Source: Polytrichum commune (taxonomy: Eukaryota; Streptophyta; Polytrichopsida; Polytrichales; Polytrichaceae). From it: a DNA stretch of 64,000 bases. The notes below the pieces were generated by a model, which worked only from the letters and a program-made list of their open reading frames with translations, did not search any database and was not told the DNA's origin. The DNA is taken from NCBI GenBank assembly GCA_950295325.1, contig OX485808.1, positions 41,317,180 to 41,381,179 on the forward strand, written 5' to 3'. The translations under genes were made by a program, and so were the position numbers. This document shows, one piece after another, positions 46,691-59,700 of the stretch (position 1 is the first letter of the stretch; each line of letters begins with the position of its first letter).

Positions 46691-48180
46691 ATACTTTATT
46701 TATAATAAATTGTGGCACATATGGCCTCATCTTCCCACAAGGGATGAATTCTACACTATCCTATCTAAATGTATTGAAGAAATAGGCGTCCTAGTCGACA
46801 AGAGGCTTCAAGATGCCGCGCCGTCTCCGACCTGGATCAAACATCCAGGTGGAGATTCAGTCACTTGAACAGGGTCAAAATAAAGTAATTAAAATGAGAC
46901 GGGGTTTGAATACTTATATTGGCCTCTTCGTCATCGGGGGTGTCCTTGGTTGCACGTTCAGCTTCCATATGCGTGGCTCCATCCACGCGATCCACCTCCA
47001 TTCCTTGGACGCCAACCTCCACTTGTGTGATATCCCTCTCGATCTCGGCAGCTCCGACGGCGACTTCCACTGTAGGGGCTGGTTGCGGCACCGGCTGAGG
47101 GGTCTGTTGCCGAGCAAAGCTCATTGCTTCTTGGAGCAAGCCCGATAGCATGGTGGGCAGTGTTCTGTTCATGATGCCCACGATTTTCTCCTCCACCCAC
47201 GTCTCTGTAATCGCGGGCTCTTGAGACCGTGTACTATGTCTCTTCGACTGCTGGTCTTTGTGCTTCCCTCGCTTGGAAGCCTTGGGTTTCGGTGGACTAG
47301 GGGGTGGGATATCTTCGCCGCTCTCATGGCGATGTAGTGGCGACGATGGTCCTGAGGTGGTTGGAAGATCGGGTGCGGGTGTGCCCACAACGTATTCGGT
47401 TGTGTTTTCTTCGACAGGGGCCTCGCGGTCGGCCTCTTCCCCTTCAGTAGGGTCTTCCGCTACGGCCTCATCAGGGTCCTCCTCGTGGACCTCCTCAATT
47501 TCCTCCTCCACGCCCTCGTGTTCGTCCCCGCCATCATCATCCTCATCGTGGGTGTCCGCCTGTTCAACCTCCTGATGTGGTTCCTCTAGCGGGTCATCCG
47601 CCAGCGAGGTGACATGATGAGGATCCTCAGCAAAGTCGAGCACCCTGGCCTGCAAAGGGGAAGGTGAATGACGAAAATCGTGCGGTCGCCTTTGTGACTG
47701 AATGGAATCGCTATCCGATTGCGATTCCAACTGCTGCTCCTCCCCTCTGCTAGCAGCCTCATATGTATCCTGCTCGCTAGGCGCCTCTTTGTCGTCGTCG
47801 TCGTCCTGTTCAGGCTCTTCGTAGTCGTCGCCCTCTGAGTCGTGTCTATCAATGTCCATGGCATCGATATCCACACCGGTGGAAGGATCTCGGGGGGCAT
47901 CCTCCAACAACAGTGTTGGGGTTGCATGTTGTTGACGATGAGGTTGCGAAGCTCTGCCGTGCGCAGCGTCATCCTCCTCTTCATCTTGGAAGTCTACTGC
48001 TCGAAGGGGACGAATGTGTTCAATCTTACCAGGCAGCGTGTGCAGAAAACAAGAGTCCATATACGAAAACACATGTTGGTCGTTCATCTGCCCACATGAA
48101 CAATATAAATGTTATGTAACTTGACCCATTTAAAACAAGAACTTCAACCTTTAAACTTCAACCCTCTAAAACTTAAAGTC

Positions 48181-48278
48181 CTCCCCACTTAAAATCCTCC
48201 CTGCAGTGTACAAGGGAGGTTCCTCTCGGCCGAGAGGAACCTCCCTTGTATACTGCAGGGAGGATTTTAAGTGGGGAG
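48181..48278. repeat. 98-base near-perfect palindrome in cluster B intron 2
   Basis: Centred between 48229 and 48230 on CTCGG|CCGAG. Each arm of about 49 bases matches the other except at one position (gtgtac against gtatac). It lies within the intron 48322-48088. Confidence 0.93.
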
Positions 48279-49836
48279 GGAGGCAGTGAGGGACTAGGTG
48301 TAGGGTGTTGCAGAGAACATACCAATGCGGCAACAATTGGCTTCAAACCGCCGAATAAGTTAATCACGACTCCTCCTGTGCTTCCAAGGAAGCTGAAAAA
48401 CGACAGGTAAACCTTCATTCGCAACTCCCCCCGGGTCACTTTGTATGAAAATTCGGACCACTCCTTGGGGTTCACATTGTAACGCCGAGCTTCAGGCGGC
48501 ATCATTGGACATCGGAAGATTTTGTGGCCCGGGAGGATGCTCGGGCAAGTAAGGAAGTCCACGTAAATCATCGGTGACTCCCTCTTGCAGTCCACTTCCT
48601 TGTAGAATGGATAATTCTCGGCGTGACAAGGTAAATACACCGACGGGATATTCAGGAACGTCTGCGGATGCTTACGAATTATGGCTGAGATGAATTCCTC
48701 AGCTGCGTTGTGGTTTCGCAAGTCGGAGACAATCATCCAAGCTGGGATGGTCTTGAGTCCAGGAGACCATATTGGATCCGTAAAATACTTCACCAAGGAC
48801 TCCACGACCGAAGAGGACACTGGTTGATCGACACAACCTGGAATGAATCTAAAGTCCATAACCCCCCTGTTATGGTGAACTTCGACATCCAATCAAGATC
48901 ACGCTTATCTTGCACATGGATCAGCAACTTCCTTTTGAGAGCGTTGTACTCGACATATCGTGTAATCACCTGTCCGTCACTCTCTTCAAGGTCCGTATGA
49001 TGCCACTCATTCAACAAACGCAGACATGCTGGGGGCGGATCCAAGAACTTGTTATTGGGCATCCGCTTCTTGTTCAGCCAACTATCAGTAGCAACCTGGT
49101 AAAGCTTCATCCACTTGGCCTTCGAGATACAGTGGTCCTTCTTGAATTTAAACCAAACGGATCGGTTGAGACAGTCAGCACCCTCCGCGTCCTTTCCCCA
49201 AATGCCAAGATCTTTTGGGTCACGTGCTGACAATTCTTGCAGCAGTATGTTTTTCCACTTCCTAAAGATACATCACGACTTCAAGAGTGACACATTAGAG
49301 TTCTTGGTTGACCTGAAAGTCACTCTAGGAACCTCTTCGTTTGGCCTCACTTCGAGTATTCGTTTTGCACACAAAAGATAGTCAGGCTTAGTCAAACCGG
49401 CCAAGACCCTAAAAGTTTCTCGAGTCGATGGTTTGCAGACATAAGGCTTCTCCTCGAATGTGGTTGCCGATTTCTTCTTCTCATGATGCGCTCGTTGTCT
49501 CTGTTGCGCTTCGAGGTATTCATCCAAATAGGTTGATCCTGGCTTGTCGGGATTCATGAGGGTCCCCTTCTCATGCGCAACGAAAATCTTCTTCCACAAC
49601 CTGGCAGTCTCATCGTCGGCTATGATGATTGCGAGCTCAGCATTAAGGTCCGTGTGGGTGATACCTCTCGCAATGGCAGTGAACGAAGCCTCCATGCTTG
49701 TTGTGAAATTCTGTAATGTGGAAGTGTTAGAATACAAACATAAGGGAAATAGACAGGAGAGATGGAGTGGGAAAGAAATCAACCATGGCATCATGGTAAC
49801 TAGCTATTTAGGTAGTCATGTCTTTTTAGGAATGTA

Positions 49837-50050
49837 TCCCTCCCATGAAGTGCTTAAGGGAGGTTCCTTTCGGCCGAGAGGAACCTCCCTAGAGCACTTC
49901 ATGGGAGGGATCCCTTGAGAAATACATGGGAGGTTCCTCGCGGCCGCGAGGAACCTCCCATGATCACTGCAAGGGAGGCTTCCTTGAGAAATATATGGGA
50001 GGTTCCTCTCGGCCGAGAGGAACCTCCCTTGAGAACTACATGGGAGTGAG
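49837..50050. repeat. three B-family palindromes in cluster B intron 1
   Basis: Cores at about 49859-49892 (TCGGCCGA type, with arms extending to 49837-49910), 49928-49960 (GCGGCCGC type) and 49998-50031 (TCGGCCGA type). All share GGGAGGTTCCTC arms and linkers such as 'cccttgagaaatacatggg'. They fill most of the intron between 50112 and 49711. Confidence 0.92.
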
Positions 50051-51654
50051 TGAGTTTGAAAGGAGGGAGTGAGGAAGTGCATTGTATGAATATGCATACT
50101 TATTTTCCATGCCTCCATCATTTTGGGGTCGAGCGTTGCCTCAGCTTTGTTAACCCTTTACTTTTGGGGCCTGCCTAGTTTCACCCACACTCTACGACAA
50201 TACATAATCTGGGTTGTCCAAGTAGGGGTGAACTTGTTAAATGAATTGGAGTTATTTAGGGTATAAGATAGGCGGACTGTCATGCTTGGATCCTCGCTCC
50301 AGACAATTGTACAAGGCCACGTCTTCAATTTATCTTTCAATGTTTGTTCTGTATCTTTGTGCCCTATAATTTCTCTTGATGCAGTCACGCTGTGTTGACC
50401 GTTGATAATGAGAAAATTTCCATTCTTGATGTCGTCCCAAGTCATCCATTTTCTCCATCTTTCACCCTTATTGAGCTTCGGCATTAGGCAAAGATTGTGA
50501 TGAGGCCATGCCGGTGGAGTCTGTATAAGGTAGTTCTTCATGAGTGCTACCCCGGCTTCATCCAGTGGGCGAGTAACCTGGTAAGATTTAGCTTGCATCA
50601 TTTTCTTTATGTGGACATGGAAAACTTTCTCCACACCGAAAGGGTAAAGGTGTCCAAATAATTGGACAAATTTTTTCCGGTCCGCTGCAGCTTCCTCCAA
50701 ACTTGGTTCCTCTCCATGCGCGATAACTCTCCCCTTCTCTGCTGTAGTGAGCACTAGGGGAGTTTCATCTGTGTCATCCGTCGCCTTCATCTTCTTAGCC
50801 TTAGTCTTCCTGGGTTCATCAGTTGTCCTCTTCGTGGCCGGGGGTTTCCTTGGGCCCGTTGTCTCCTCGGGATTGTTGTCAAGAATTGGCGTTGGGTTGA
50901 AGGTCCTGGCCAACGGACCAATGTCACCTGAAACATTCTTAGACCTCTTAGAAGTCTCTCGTGTTCCTCCAGCTTCCTCTCCGGGTCTCTGTTTCTTTTG
51001 TGTCTTCTTATTTCCTCCATCATCATTCCTAGAAGCGACAAGAGTCTCCGCTTGTTTCTTCTTTTGCTTCTTTAGCGCCTCCTTCTCGGACGCCTCTCTT
51101 GCATTGATATCACCTATTGCTTCAAGTATAAAATTTATGGCCTTCTTGGAAATGCCAGAACCCATCACTCTCTCCATATCTTCTTTGTCCGCAGTAGGGA
51201 GCGTCGAGATTGATTGCGTAAACGGCTCCATATGGAATCTGTGTCTCTTGCAATCGATGGACAAAATTCGTGTTTCAAGTCCTTCGACGACCGACACGTT
51301 TAGTTTGTCGCTATCACCTATAGCAGCCGAGGTAATTGCATTTCCCGGGTTTGGAATCCAGCTTTTGTCCACCCGGTACGCAAATGTTAATTTTAAAGGC
51401 GATTCATTGTCTTTTCTATGTACTTGCAGCGACCAATGTCGTAAGTGGGTGTCCCTTAATTCCCAGTGGACACCCTTCGGCCCCACTTGGATATCCCCAA
51501 CAAGATCGGTCCATAAAACTTCTCTCTCCATGTCACCTGCACGAATCATTGAAATGGTTAGTGTGTGTGGACTGCATGAAAGAGTGAAGTCTCAAGAGTG
51601 TGGTGTGAAAGAGAACCTCAAGGGTGGTGTGATAGTGTTTCTACATTGCGAAGG

Positions 51655-51800
51655 GGAGGATCCTCTCGCCCGCGAGGAACCACCTCCCCCGCTCACAGTG
51701 AGCCTTTGTGAGGTTATCAACCTCACGGAGCCAGGGCTCAGTGATGAGGGGGGGAGGAGGTTCCTCGCGGGCGAGAGGATCCTCCTCCCCCCCCCCCCTC
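51655..51800. repeat. paired B-family palindromes in the cluster B leader intron
   Basis: Two sites with CGCCCGCG- and CGCGGGCG-type centres at about 51655-51690 and 51763-51797. The second site is the reverse complement of the first, so the pair forms a larger inverted repeat around 'gagcctttgtgaggttatcaacctcac'. Confidence 0.9.
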
Positions 51801-51938
51801 ATCACTGACCCCTTGTGAGCGGTGACCCCTTGCTAAGGTATGGTGGTAGCAACATTAGATATAATCAAACACTTGATATCTTATTTAGTATTGTTTAGCG
51901 TTAGACCTCGGATGAAAGTGAAATAGATGACGGACATA

Positions 51939-52090
51939 CCTATGGATGTATATCCTTTAAGGAACACTAACCAAATTTTGGATGAATAAAATCGGATGAG
52001 ATTGCAGGGGATGCAACGGAGTCTCATGGCGTATCTAGGCATATGGTTAAATAAACCGCATGTCCTCCACAAGCACATCTATATAGTACA
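51939..52090 (-). promoter_or_regulatory. putative promoter and leader exon of the cluster B gene
   Basis: On the minus strand a TATATAG box lies at 52086-52080, and a leader of about 115 bases runs to a donor (CATAG|GTATG) at 51940/51939. The acceptor TCGTGCAG lies just upstream of ATG 51531. The layout mirrors the DUF7869 gene. Position of the transcription start is estimated. Confidence 0.45.
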
Positions 52091-52306
52091 AGATGTGGTT
52101 AATTCTAAAATTAAATGACATCAAAAATTTAGAAATTGGAAACCTACATCACTAAAAATTAAAAACACAAACATTCGGCCGCAAGGCTTGACCTAAAGAA
52201 CTTAGGCACAGTCAAGTTGAAGACCCTTGAGAGCCAGGGCTCAGTGATGAGCGTGGGAGGAGGTTCCTCTCGCCCGCGAGGAACCTCCTCCCCCCCTCAT
52301 CACTGA

Positions 52307-52590
52307 GCCCTGGCTCACAAGGCGTCACTCATGAGGGGGGAGGTTCCTCGCGGGCGAGAGGAACTTCCTCCCCCCTCATGAGTGAGGCCTGGCTCACAAG
52401 GACTCACAAGGGCTCACTCATGAGGGGGGAGGAGGTTCCTTGCGGGCGAGAGGAACCTCCTCCCCCCTCATGAGTGAGCCCTTGTGAGTCCTTGTGAGCC
52501 AGGCCTCACTCATGAGGGGGGAGGAAGTTCCTCTCGCCCGCGAGGAACCTCCTCCCCCTTCATGAGTGACGCCTTTTGAGTCCTTGTGAG
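52307..52590. repeat. giant nested palindrome, about 280 bases
   Basis: Centred on GCGGGC near 52446. The inner palindrome reaches 'ggctcac...gtgagcc' (about 52390-52500). Outside it, the left site at 52333-52370 and the right site at 52518-52556 are themselves palindromes and are reverse complements of each other, and the match continues to 'tcacaaggcgtcactcatga' on the left. An isolated related site at 52255-52292 and another at 52617-52650 flank it. Confidence 0.92.
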
Positions 52591-52749
52591 CCCTTGTGAG
52601 TGAGCCCTCGCCTGGGAAGAGGTTCCTCTCGACCGAGAGGAACCTCCTCCCCCAAAGTTGTTTGTGTACGGATGGGAATTCCGTACAATTCGGACCACTC
52701 ATTACATTCATCGATTGATTTGATGTGATTCTATGTTTATGTTAATGTT

Positions 52750-53820
52750 TTACATTGGATTTAACAAGGGCATGAACATAAGTATAAGCATGAGCATAAA
52801 CACAAGCATGAGCATAAACATAACACATTCAATCAGATAACACATTCAAACACTCAGAGCACACAAGCTCTTATACAGATTGAATACAACCCCTAGGTAC
52901 TCAAACACAACCAAAAAGCACATTCAAACCCTGCCTACATTCAACCAGATTGAACACAAACATACATTCAAACACATTCAAACAAACTAAAACCAGGTTC
53001 TATGAGTTTCAACACAAACACACATTCAACACAAACATACATTCAACACAAGCAGAATCAATGTAGGATTCACCACAAGCACTTTCAAACACATTCAAAC
53101 AAACTTAACCAGGTTCTATGAGTTTCAACACAAACACACATTCAACACAAGCAGAATCAATGTAGGATTCACCACAAGCACTTTCAAACACATTCAAACA
53201 AACTTAACCAGGTTCTATGAGTTTCAACACAAACACACATTCAACACAAACATACATTCAACACAAGCAGAATCAATGTAGGATTCACCACAAGCACATT
53301 CAAACACATTCAAACAAACTTAACCAGGTTCTATGAGTTTCAACACAAACACACACATTGAACACAAACATACATTCCACACAAACATACATTCCACACA
53401 AACATACATTCAACACATACATACATTCAACACAAGCAGAATCAATGTAGGATTCACCACAAGCACATTCAAACACATTCAAACAAACTTAACCAGGTTC
53501 TAGGAGTTTCAACACAAACACACATTCAAACACATTCAAACAAACTAAACCAGGTTCTGAGTTTCAACACACACACATTCAAACAAACTAAACCAGGTTT
53601 TGAGTTTCAACACACACACATTCAAACACATTCAAACAAACTAAACCAGGTTCTATGGGTTTCAACACAAGCACACATTCAACACAAGCAAAATCAATGT
53701 AGGATTCACCACAAGCACATTCAAACACATTCAAACACATTCATACTGAAGATAAACCTAACACATTCAAACACATTGATACACATTCAACACAACCACA
53801 TTCATACTGAAGATAAACCT
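52750..53820. repeat. complex minisatellite, about 99/116-base units
   Basis: Repeated words 'ccaggttctatgagtttcaa', 'caatgtaggattcaccacaa' and 'cacattcaaacacattcaaa' recur with spacings of about 99 or 116 bases (for example from 52993, 53109, 53208, 53323), shortening towards the right. Strongly A/C-biased strand. No gene. Confidence 0.85.
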
Positions 53821-54790
53821 AACACATTGAGTTGAGAGTTACCACAAGTTGCTGGAAGGAGGGCTGAGGATTGTGGGAGACTTGGCTATGGAACTCAGCA
53901 CCCCAACCTAGAGAGAAAAGGCGAACAATCTGGAGTAGAGAAAAGTCGAACTGGAGTGCGACCAGGAGTGCGACCAGGTGTAGAGAAAAGTCGAACAATC
54001 TTGTTTAGGATGTACAATTCAATCTCAGAATATGAGAGCGTGGAAGGTGTGAGTGGAACTTGGAAGGAAGAGAGGAGAGGAAGACACAAATGAGGAGTCG
54101 CCCGACATTCGAATGGACGCCACCCGGGCGGGTACGGCTACTGGCCGGTATCGACGGTTCAGATTAAGCCGTCATCATGGATGGCCGGGATTAACTCACC
54201 TTCCCATGATGACAAGTGTACCGACTAGTAACAACTGCCTATGGGACGTGTGTTGATTGAGTACCTTTTCCCCGGTTGCTCTTTCAACTAATTTTATTTT
54301 GGACGTTGGATGCGTGCGTAAACCCTATGGCTCCATCTGCGACATCTGATGTCAAGATGGGAATGAGATTACAACCTCTTTTTCGATGCGGTAATGAGAA
54401 ACAATTGTCATAATTGAATCCATATCTTATATGTCAAATTACAAAGTTACGTCATGGATCATATACATATTGGAATTATTTTATAAGCAACTAATTAAAT
54501 ACTAACACACACACACACGCATTAAGTACTACATATATGTGGATTTGTTAACATTTTCATGTAAGTTTTGACTTAATTATATGAAAAGATTGGATTGAAA
54601 ACTCAAAAGATAACACTCACCATGAGAAAACGATTCGTATTAGTATAAATCAACGGTATTGTCAATTTGATTATCAAAACTTGTCTCAAAAGGTGTGTTA
54701 ACATGTGCACAAAATATATACAATTTTGATAGAAGAATTCAACCTGTTGTTGATCGTCATGCACATTTGGAAGTTTGTTGAGAAGGGTTG

Positions 54791-54872
54791 ATACCAATAG
54801 CGGAAGTGATGTGGTGGTCATATATGGGTCCATACCAATATCGGAAGTGTTGTGGTTGTCATATATGAGTGT
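54791..54872. repeat. two-copy 41-base tandem repeat
   Basis: 'ataccaata.cggaagtg.tgtggt.gtcatatatg' occurs twice in a row with a few differences. Confidence 0.85.
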
Positions 54873-56681
54873 ACAAAACACAATCACTATTCACTCCAAT
54901 AGTGATCATGATTCACAAAATCTAATCTACGCACTCATGTATATGTCATATTATGCGACGCGACTCACACAACCAATGATTAATTCAATCTTTGTCCTCG
55001 TTGAACCCTAACAATAAGCACTAATAATAATCACTAATTACGTTTAAATTTTATTATATCAGTATAAAGATATAACACCGTGTAAATCCCAATAGTAAGT
55101 CACACAAATATCATATTTGGTCTAGTTGTTAAATGTTGCTGAAACCGAGATGTTTCTCATATGATCATCAAGTGTGTGGGGAGTTTCTTACATAGATTTG
55201 ATTAATAGGTGTGAATACCATATGATAGTAGATCGTTCATTTCAAGCGAGGCATACCAAATATTCAATCACAAACATATACGAGTTAATGAGGCATTGTA
55301 CTAATTTGTATTGTTAACTAATGCTTTTTTTATGATGCATCATGAAACATCAAGTGTCTTAATATGCCACTTGTCTTTATTTTCTTATATAATTATTGAT
55401 TCCTTTAAAACTAGGACATAAAGTTCAATGATTGTAATTCTTAAACATTCCCTATTGGCAAAATATTTAATACCTACATATGATATAGAGCATGGTAGAA
55501 GATACGTGTATTTTGTATTTAAAAGACACTCATACAACAACAATGCTCCTCAAAAATGATTTATTCATTTATTTTCTTTGTTGAGGTGCGATTACATAGT
55601 GACACGAAAGAAGACACCCATTTTGGCCGTTGGATGCGTGCTTCATAGCAAACTTAGGATGGTTAGCATATTTTGAGCACATAATCCTCATCTTTGCTAA
55701 CACGTGTCTTCGTGCCGCCAATTCCGGGTCTCGACGTTACACACTACTCAAATATATAGGTGTCCAAATTATTGTTGTGGTTGATTTAGGCACATCTACC
55801 TTATATTATCAAGCTGGATAATATTGTATGAATAGTCAAGTAACGGCCGAATGTCATGTGCGTCAAAGGTGGTGAGAGTCAGTGGCAACAAATATGGTTG
55901 TCCTAATAAGGATCAATTTCGTTTGGTAGTAAATACATTCTATCCTTCCATGCAATAAACATCAACTCGGGCCTAATTCGGTTAATTTTTTTCATTAGAC
56001 ACCTACCATAGAGGGCGTTCTATTTCATCAAGTAATGCCATAATGTACATAAACTAAAATTAATGTTACTTTACATAAAAAGAAGCAAAAAATACAAATA
56101 ATTAACCACATTAAGATTTGAGCAATACAATGAATGTGGCTTGCATTGATTTTCTATTGAAAAATAACTTCAAACAAATAGTAATGTAAATCATTATCAT
56201 AGTAGTGCTAATGTTTCTTGCACACACTTGTATGTCAATCACCTAATATACTAATTCATTTTGCTTCTAGTAATGGACCCCAAAAGTAGGGCGTGAATTT
56301 TTACTACCCAAGATGTGTTATTACACAATATTTCCAAGTGTTTCTTGACAACATCAATAAAATGGGGTCTCATGGTCACAACTAGTATTATCTTATAATA
56401 CCCATTGTTGTTCATAAAAACAATTGAAGATGGGGAAAGATGTTATTTCATCACCCCTGGGCCAATAACTAACACATGACCCATTTCCATGTATTAAACA
56501 TGTACTCAATACTGAAATTGTGGTTAGCAACACTCAAGGTTGATTATGTTTTTAAGATGCACCCATGGCATTGTGGACCCATAACATTAGTGGAATCCGA
56601 GCCAATGATTTGTTGGACCGACTGTCACAGTGAATTTAGAAAGTGGGTGCGAACCTTCCATGATGGTGGGAGTGGCCGGTC

Positions 56682-56733
56682 TGATTTTTGGGCATAATCG
56701 GTCAACATCCCAATGTTTCCAAGTCCAGCCGGT
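56682..56733. repeat. dispersed 52-base repeat (second copy 60138-60188)
   Basis: Both copies carry 'atttttgggcat.atcggtca' and end in 'aagtcca.ccggtt', same orientation, about 85 percent alike by eye. Probably an end of an unrecognised repeat family. Confidence 0.65.
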
Positions 56734-59700
56734 TCCATAATGTGATTGTTTGGTTTTAGGGTTTAGGGTTTAGGGTTTGGCAAATACATGAATTTTAATT
56801 TTTAAAATAATAACCATAAAAACACCACGCAAATATATGACCCTATGACATTTAACCCTAAACCCTATTAGAATTAACATTATTTTACATTAATATTTGG
56901 CATCGCACGATGTACTGTTATTCCATTGGGCAATTCAAATGTATTACTTATGAGTTCATAATCACTCATGTTGAAAAGGTTGTTTGGACGTTTAGGGCCT
57001 TCACTTATTTGTGTGAATAGGTGTGAAGCTAAGAAAAACCCACCGCCCCCCCCCCCCCATAGGTAGAAAGAGAGTGTGTAGAAAAGATTGGACTTATATG
57101 TGCTCAAATATGGACATTAGGTAGGTTTAGTACTTAAGACATATGTAGAGACTTTGTAAGCGCTTTGGCTTTTCAATAATTAAAGGTTGACCAAGTAATC
57201 ATTGTGAAAGATTGACATGCAAATAGATAAATAGCATCACCAACTTCTTATGCAAGCGAGCAAATGTAAATAGAGAGTCTCTTCACATGTACTAGGTGTT
57301 TACTGCCTTTTGGTGGGGAACTTTGTGACCGTGGCTTTATGAATGGTTTTGTATCTTAGGTAGGGATTGATTAGATGGGACATTTGGGGAGAGGTCTTGG
57401 TGAGAGGTTATTAAGTGTGTTAATGAGGAGTTGGGTTGGGTGTGACTTCAACTTAGTGTTCTTGGGGGGGGGGGGGCGTGTGGCTTTTTGTGAGATGAAG
57501 ATCGAGGGTTCGAAACCTTAATAGACGATAATGAGAAACATGATGACAAGAAAACACTATCCTTTACCATAAATTGGGCGTTCTTTGGGGGTAGTTGAGT
57601 TTGGGTGACCAACCTACAAGGGATGCTCTCTCCATCAGTCAATTGTAATGCAGCTTTCAAAGATGTTTAGTTTCTTTTGCTAGGGGTTTGTTAAATGAAA
57701 TCAACTCACTGCCAAGCTCTTGGGTGGGCAAATAGTGTGAATTGAGAGACAACCACAATTGCATGTATTGTTGTAAGAGTTTGTAAGACTTTATCCTATG
57801 AATCATCATCCAAACACCGATTCAAAACCAAAACAACCTTAATTAATCATGTGAATGTCTTAGTGAAATTAATTTGTGACACCAAGATGATATCGGAATC
57901 ACCTTTGAAGTCTTCCTTGAATATTTCATTGGCTTTATGTCTTATTTAAAATCCTAACTACACACCCAAGTGTCATGTATTACAATGTAGCATGCAAGAG
58001 GAAGATAATTGTGAGCAAGTATGGAATGTAGAATATATATTAAAAATGTTGAAACATTGGTGTTCATGCACTAAGGTTGATGAGGCTATTGTGGAAACCT
58101 CTAGCCTACTTAAAATTATCTAGGTGATGGATTCGAGCATTAGAAGCTTGAGCAGGATAACAATTGTGAATCATGACCAAGCAATCTAAAGTTGTTGAAA
58201 TTGGAGTTGAGGAAGGTGTTCGTCTAGGCTCTGGAATCAAAGATTCTCTACTTTCCAATTTGGTTTTAAAGCAAGCAACTCTTACATTGTTCAATGTTGT
58301 GTAAGTGGATGGTGACACTAGCAAATTCTACATGGGTCATTTGTCAATGAAAACGAAGTTTAATGCCAACATTTGTTGTGTCATGTTTTTAAAGTGGTCA
58401 TGAATAAGATGAAATGTTGCCAAATTAGGTTATCATTATAAAATACCCACTATGCAAGTGGTTGGCACCTCACAACCATATGCAACCTCTTAATTTGCCC
58501 ACTTCACTTACAAAATCAAATGTGTCATAGGTTGGTGGATAACACTCCTAATTATGAAGGATGATAGGTGTAGTTTGTTTTTTGCAAAGGTGGCTAAATC
58601 AACATGTATTACTCACCCTTTCAATTAAAGCAACAATATTGCCAATTCCAAGCCAAATATAAGTGTCCAATAGGAAGCTAACTTAAGTGGCCTCCTCTTA
58701 CCTTAGCGTAAATATGAGCCCATTCTCCTAACGTAGATAATGGGTGTCCATGATGTAAGGTGAGGTATCTACCCGTTTTTTTTTTTTGAAAGGTGGGCTC
58801 TATGTGGAAGTTTGAAGAGAGGGGTGGGGGCGTAGTTGAGGGTGTGTGGGTGGTATTGAGGTATTTTAACAGGGTTCTATGGTGGTTTGTCAATGGACTA
58901 CTTTTAGTTTTATTTTGTATATGATTGAATAGGTGAGGTATTTTATGGCAAGTTGGTATAAGGATTTCATTATTTTTGGGGTATGTTGAGGTTCTTGAGT
59001 TTTTCCATTGATGGCTCATGTATGGGGGCCTTTTACACCCACCGTGATGGTTAGTAGGGGACTCAGGTTGATCACCTAGCACTTAGGACCCATGCGTTTA
59101 GCGCTTAATTAAAAGGGGAGAAGTTTGGTGCATGGTAGTATATATATGTCATTTATTGATTTCAAGATACCGTATAGTTAGTTAGAAAAATTATACTGTT
59201 GCATAAATTGAGGGATATGTTTGTTGAAAAAACCCCACCCCTGAAAACCTCGTCAAAGTCATTCAAAATGCATAGTGCCATGCGAATGAGCATGATAAAT
59301 ACACAAAATGCAAAAGCCACTAAAATGCAGAGGCAAATATCCTAGGGCTGACAAGATAAAAATGTGTCCTATAAAAACATCCATGATAGTGGATGAAGAT
59401 GAACCATTTTCATTTGTCTATACCCTTGTACAAGGAACCAGTTGTCACATGTAGCTAGGTATAATTTCCCTCATTTTGTTTTTTCATGTGGAGAAGGCGG
59501 GGGGGGGGGGGGTCACTCCCATATTTTACAAAACTATGTGAGAACCATATGGAGTCCACTTTGAAGTTGCTACATACAAATTATAAAACCTATATTTGTA
59601 ACAATGACCAAGTTATATATTGAACTTTGCAATACAAATAAATTAGGGTGGTTACAAATTGACCATGTTAGAGAAATTTCAAAACTAACATACCATAAGG

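Larger units (their letters stand above)
46861..51531 (-). pseudogene. cluster B homologue of the ParB/methyltransferase-like gene, broken and lacking the FCP1 part
   Basis: Exons, minus strand: 51531-50113, 49710-48323 and 48087-46861. They match cluster A exons 1-3 in order and boundary: the exon 2/3 junction (LFGGLKPIVAAL, then MNDQHVFSYMDS) corresponds to A's VFGGSKPVYAAM, then MSGLNIYSYIED. The ParB-like core reads FLIINGQHSVTAS. Exon 3 is an acidic, low-complexity linker. Three lesions: TAA at 50160-50158, after which A-like residues continue to 50113, where the donor is GC and not GT; TGA at 49275-49273 in otherwise continuous frame; and a frame change near the six-C run at 48862-48867, before GVMDFRFIPG. 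The FCP1-like exon expected after 46861 is absent, and cluster A's 3' flank begins there. The protein is much diverged from A, so B is another lineage, not a recent copy. Confidence 0.7.

Noticed and set aside
46770-46868. Short plus-strand frame (CIEEIGVLVDKRLQDAA...) that looks codon-like, just before the end of cluster B
   Set aside because: It could be a captured exon fragment, but it is only 32 codons, has no start or splice evidence, and no family was recognised.
50747-51808. Plus-strand frame of 353 codons
   Set aside because: It is antisense to the ParB-like exon of cluster B and has no splice context or recognisable family.
52418-52711. Frames through the B-family palindromes, such as SSRPRGTS-type peptides, also at 63225-63608
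   Set aside because: Repeat artefacts: the peptide recurs wherever the palindrome does, on both strands.
54291-55640. Possible element ends marked by the repeated 20-base word at 54298 and 55623
   Set aside because: Only one short word is shared, in direct orientation, with no coding content or terminal structure between.
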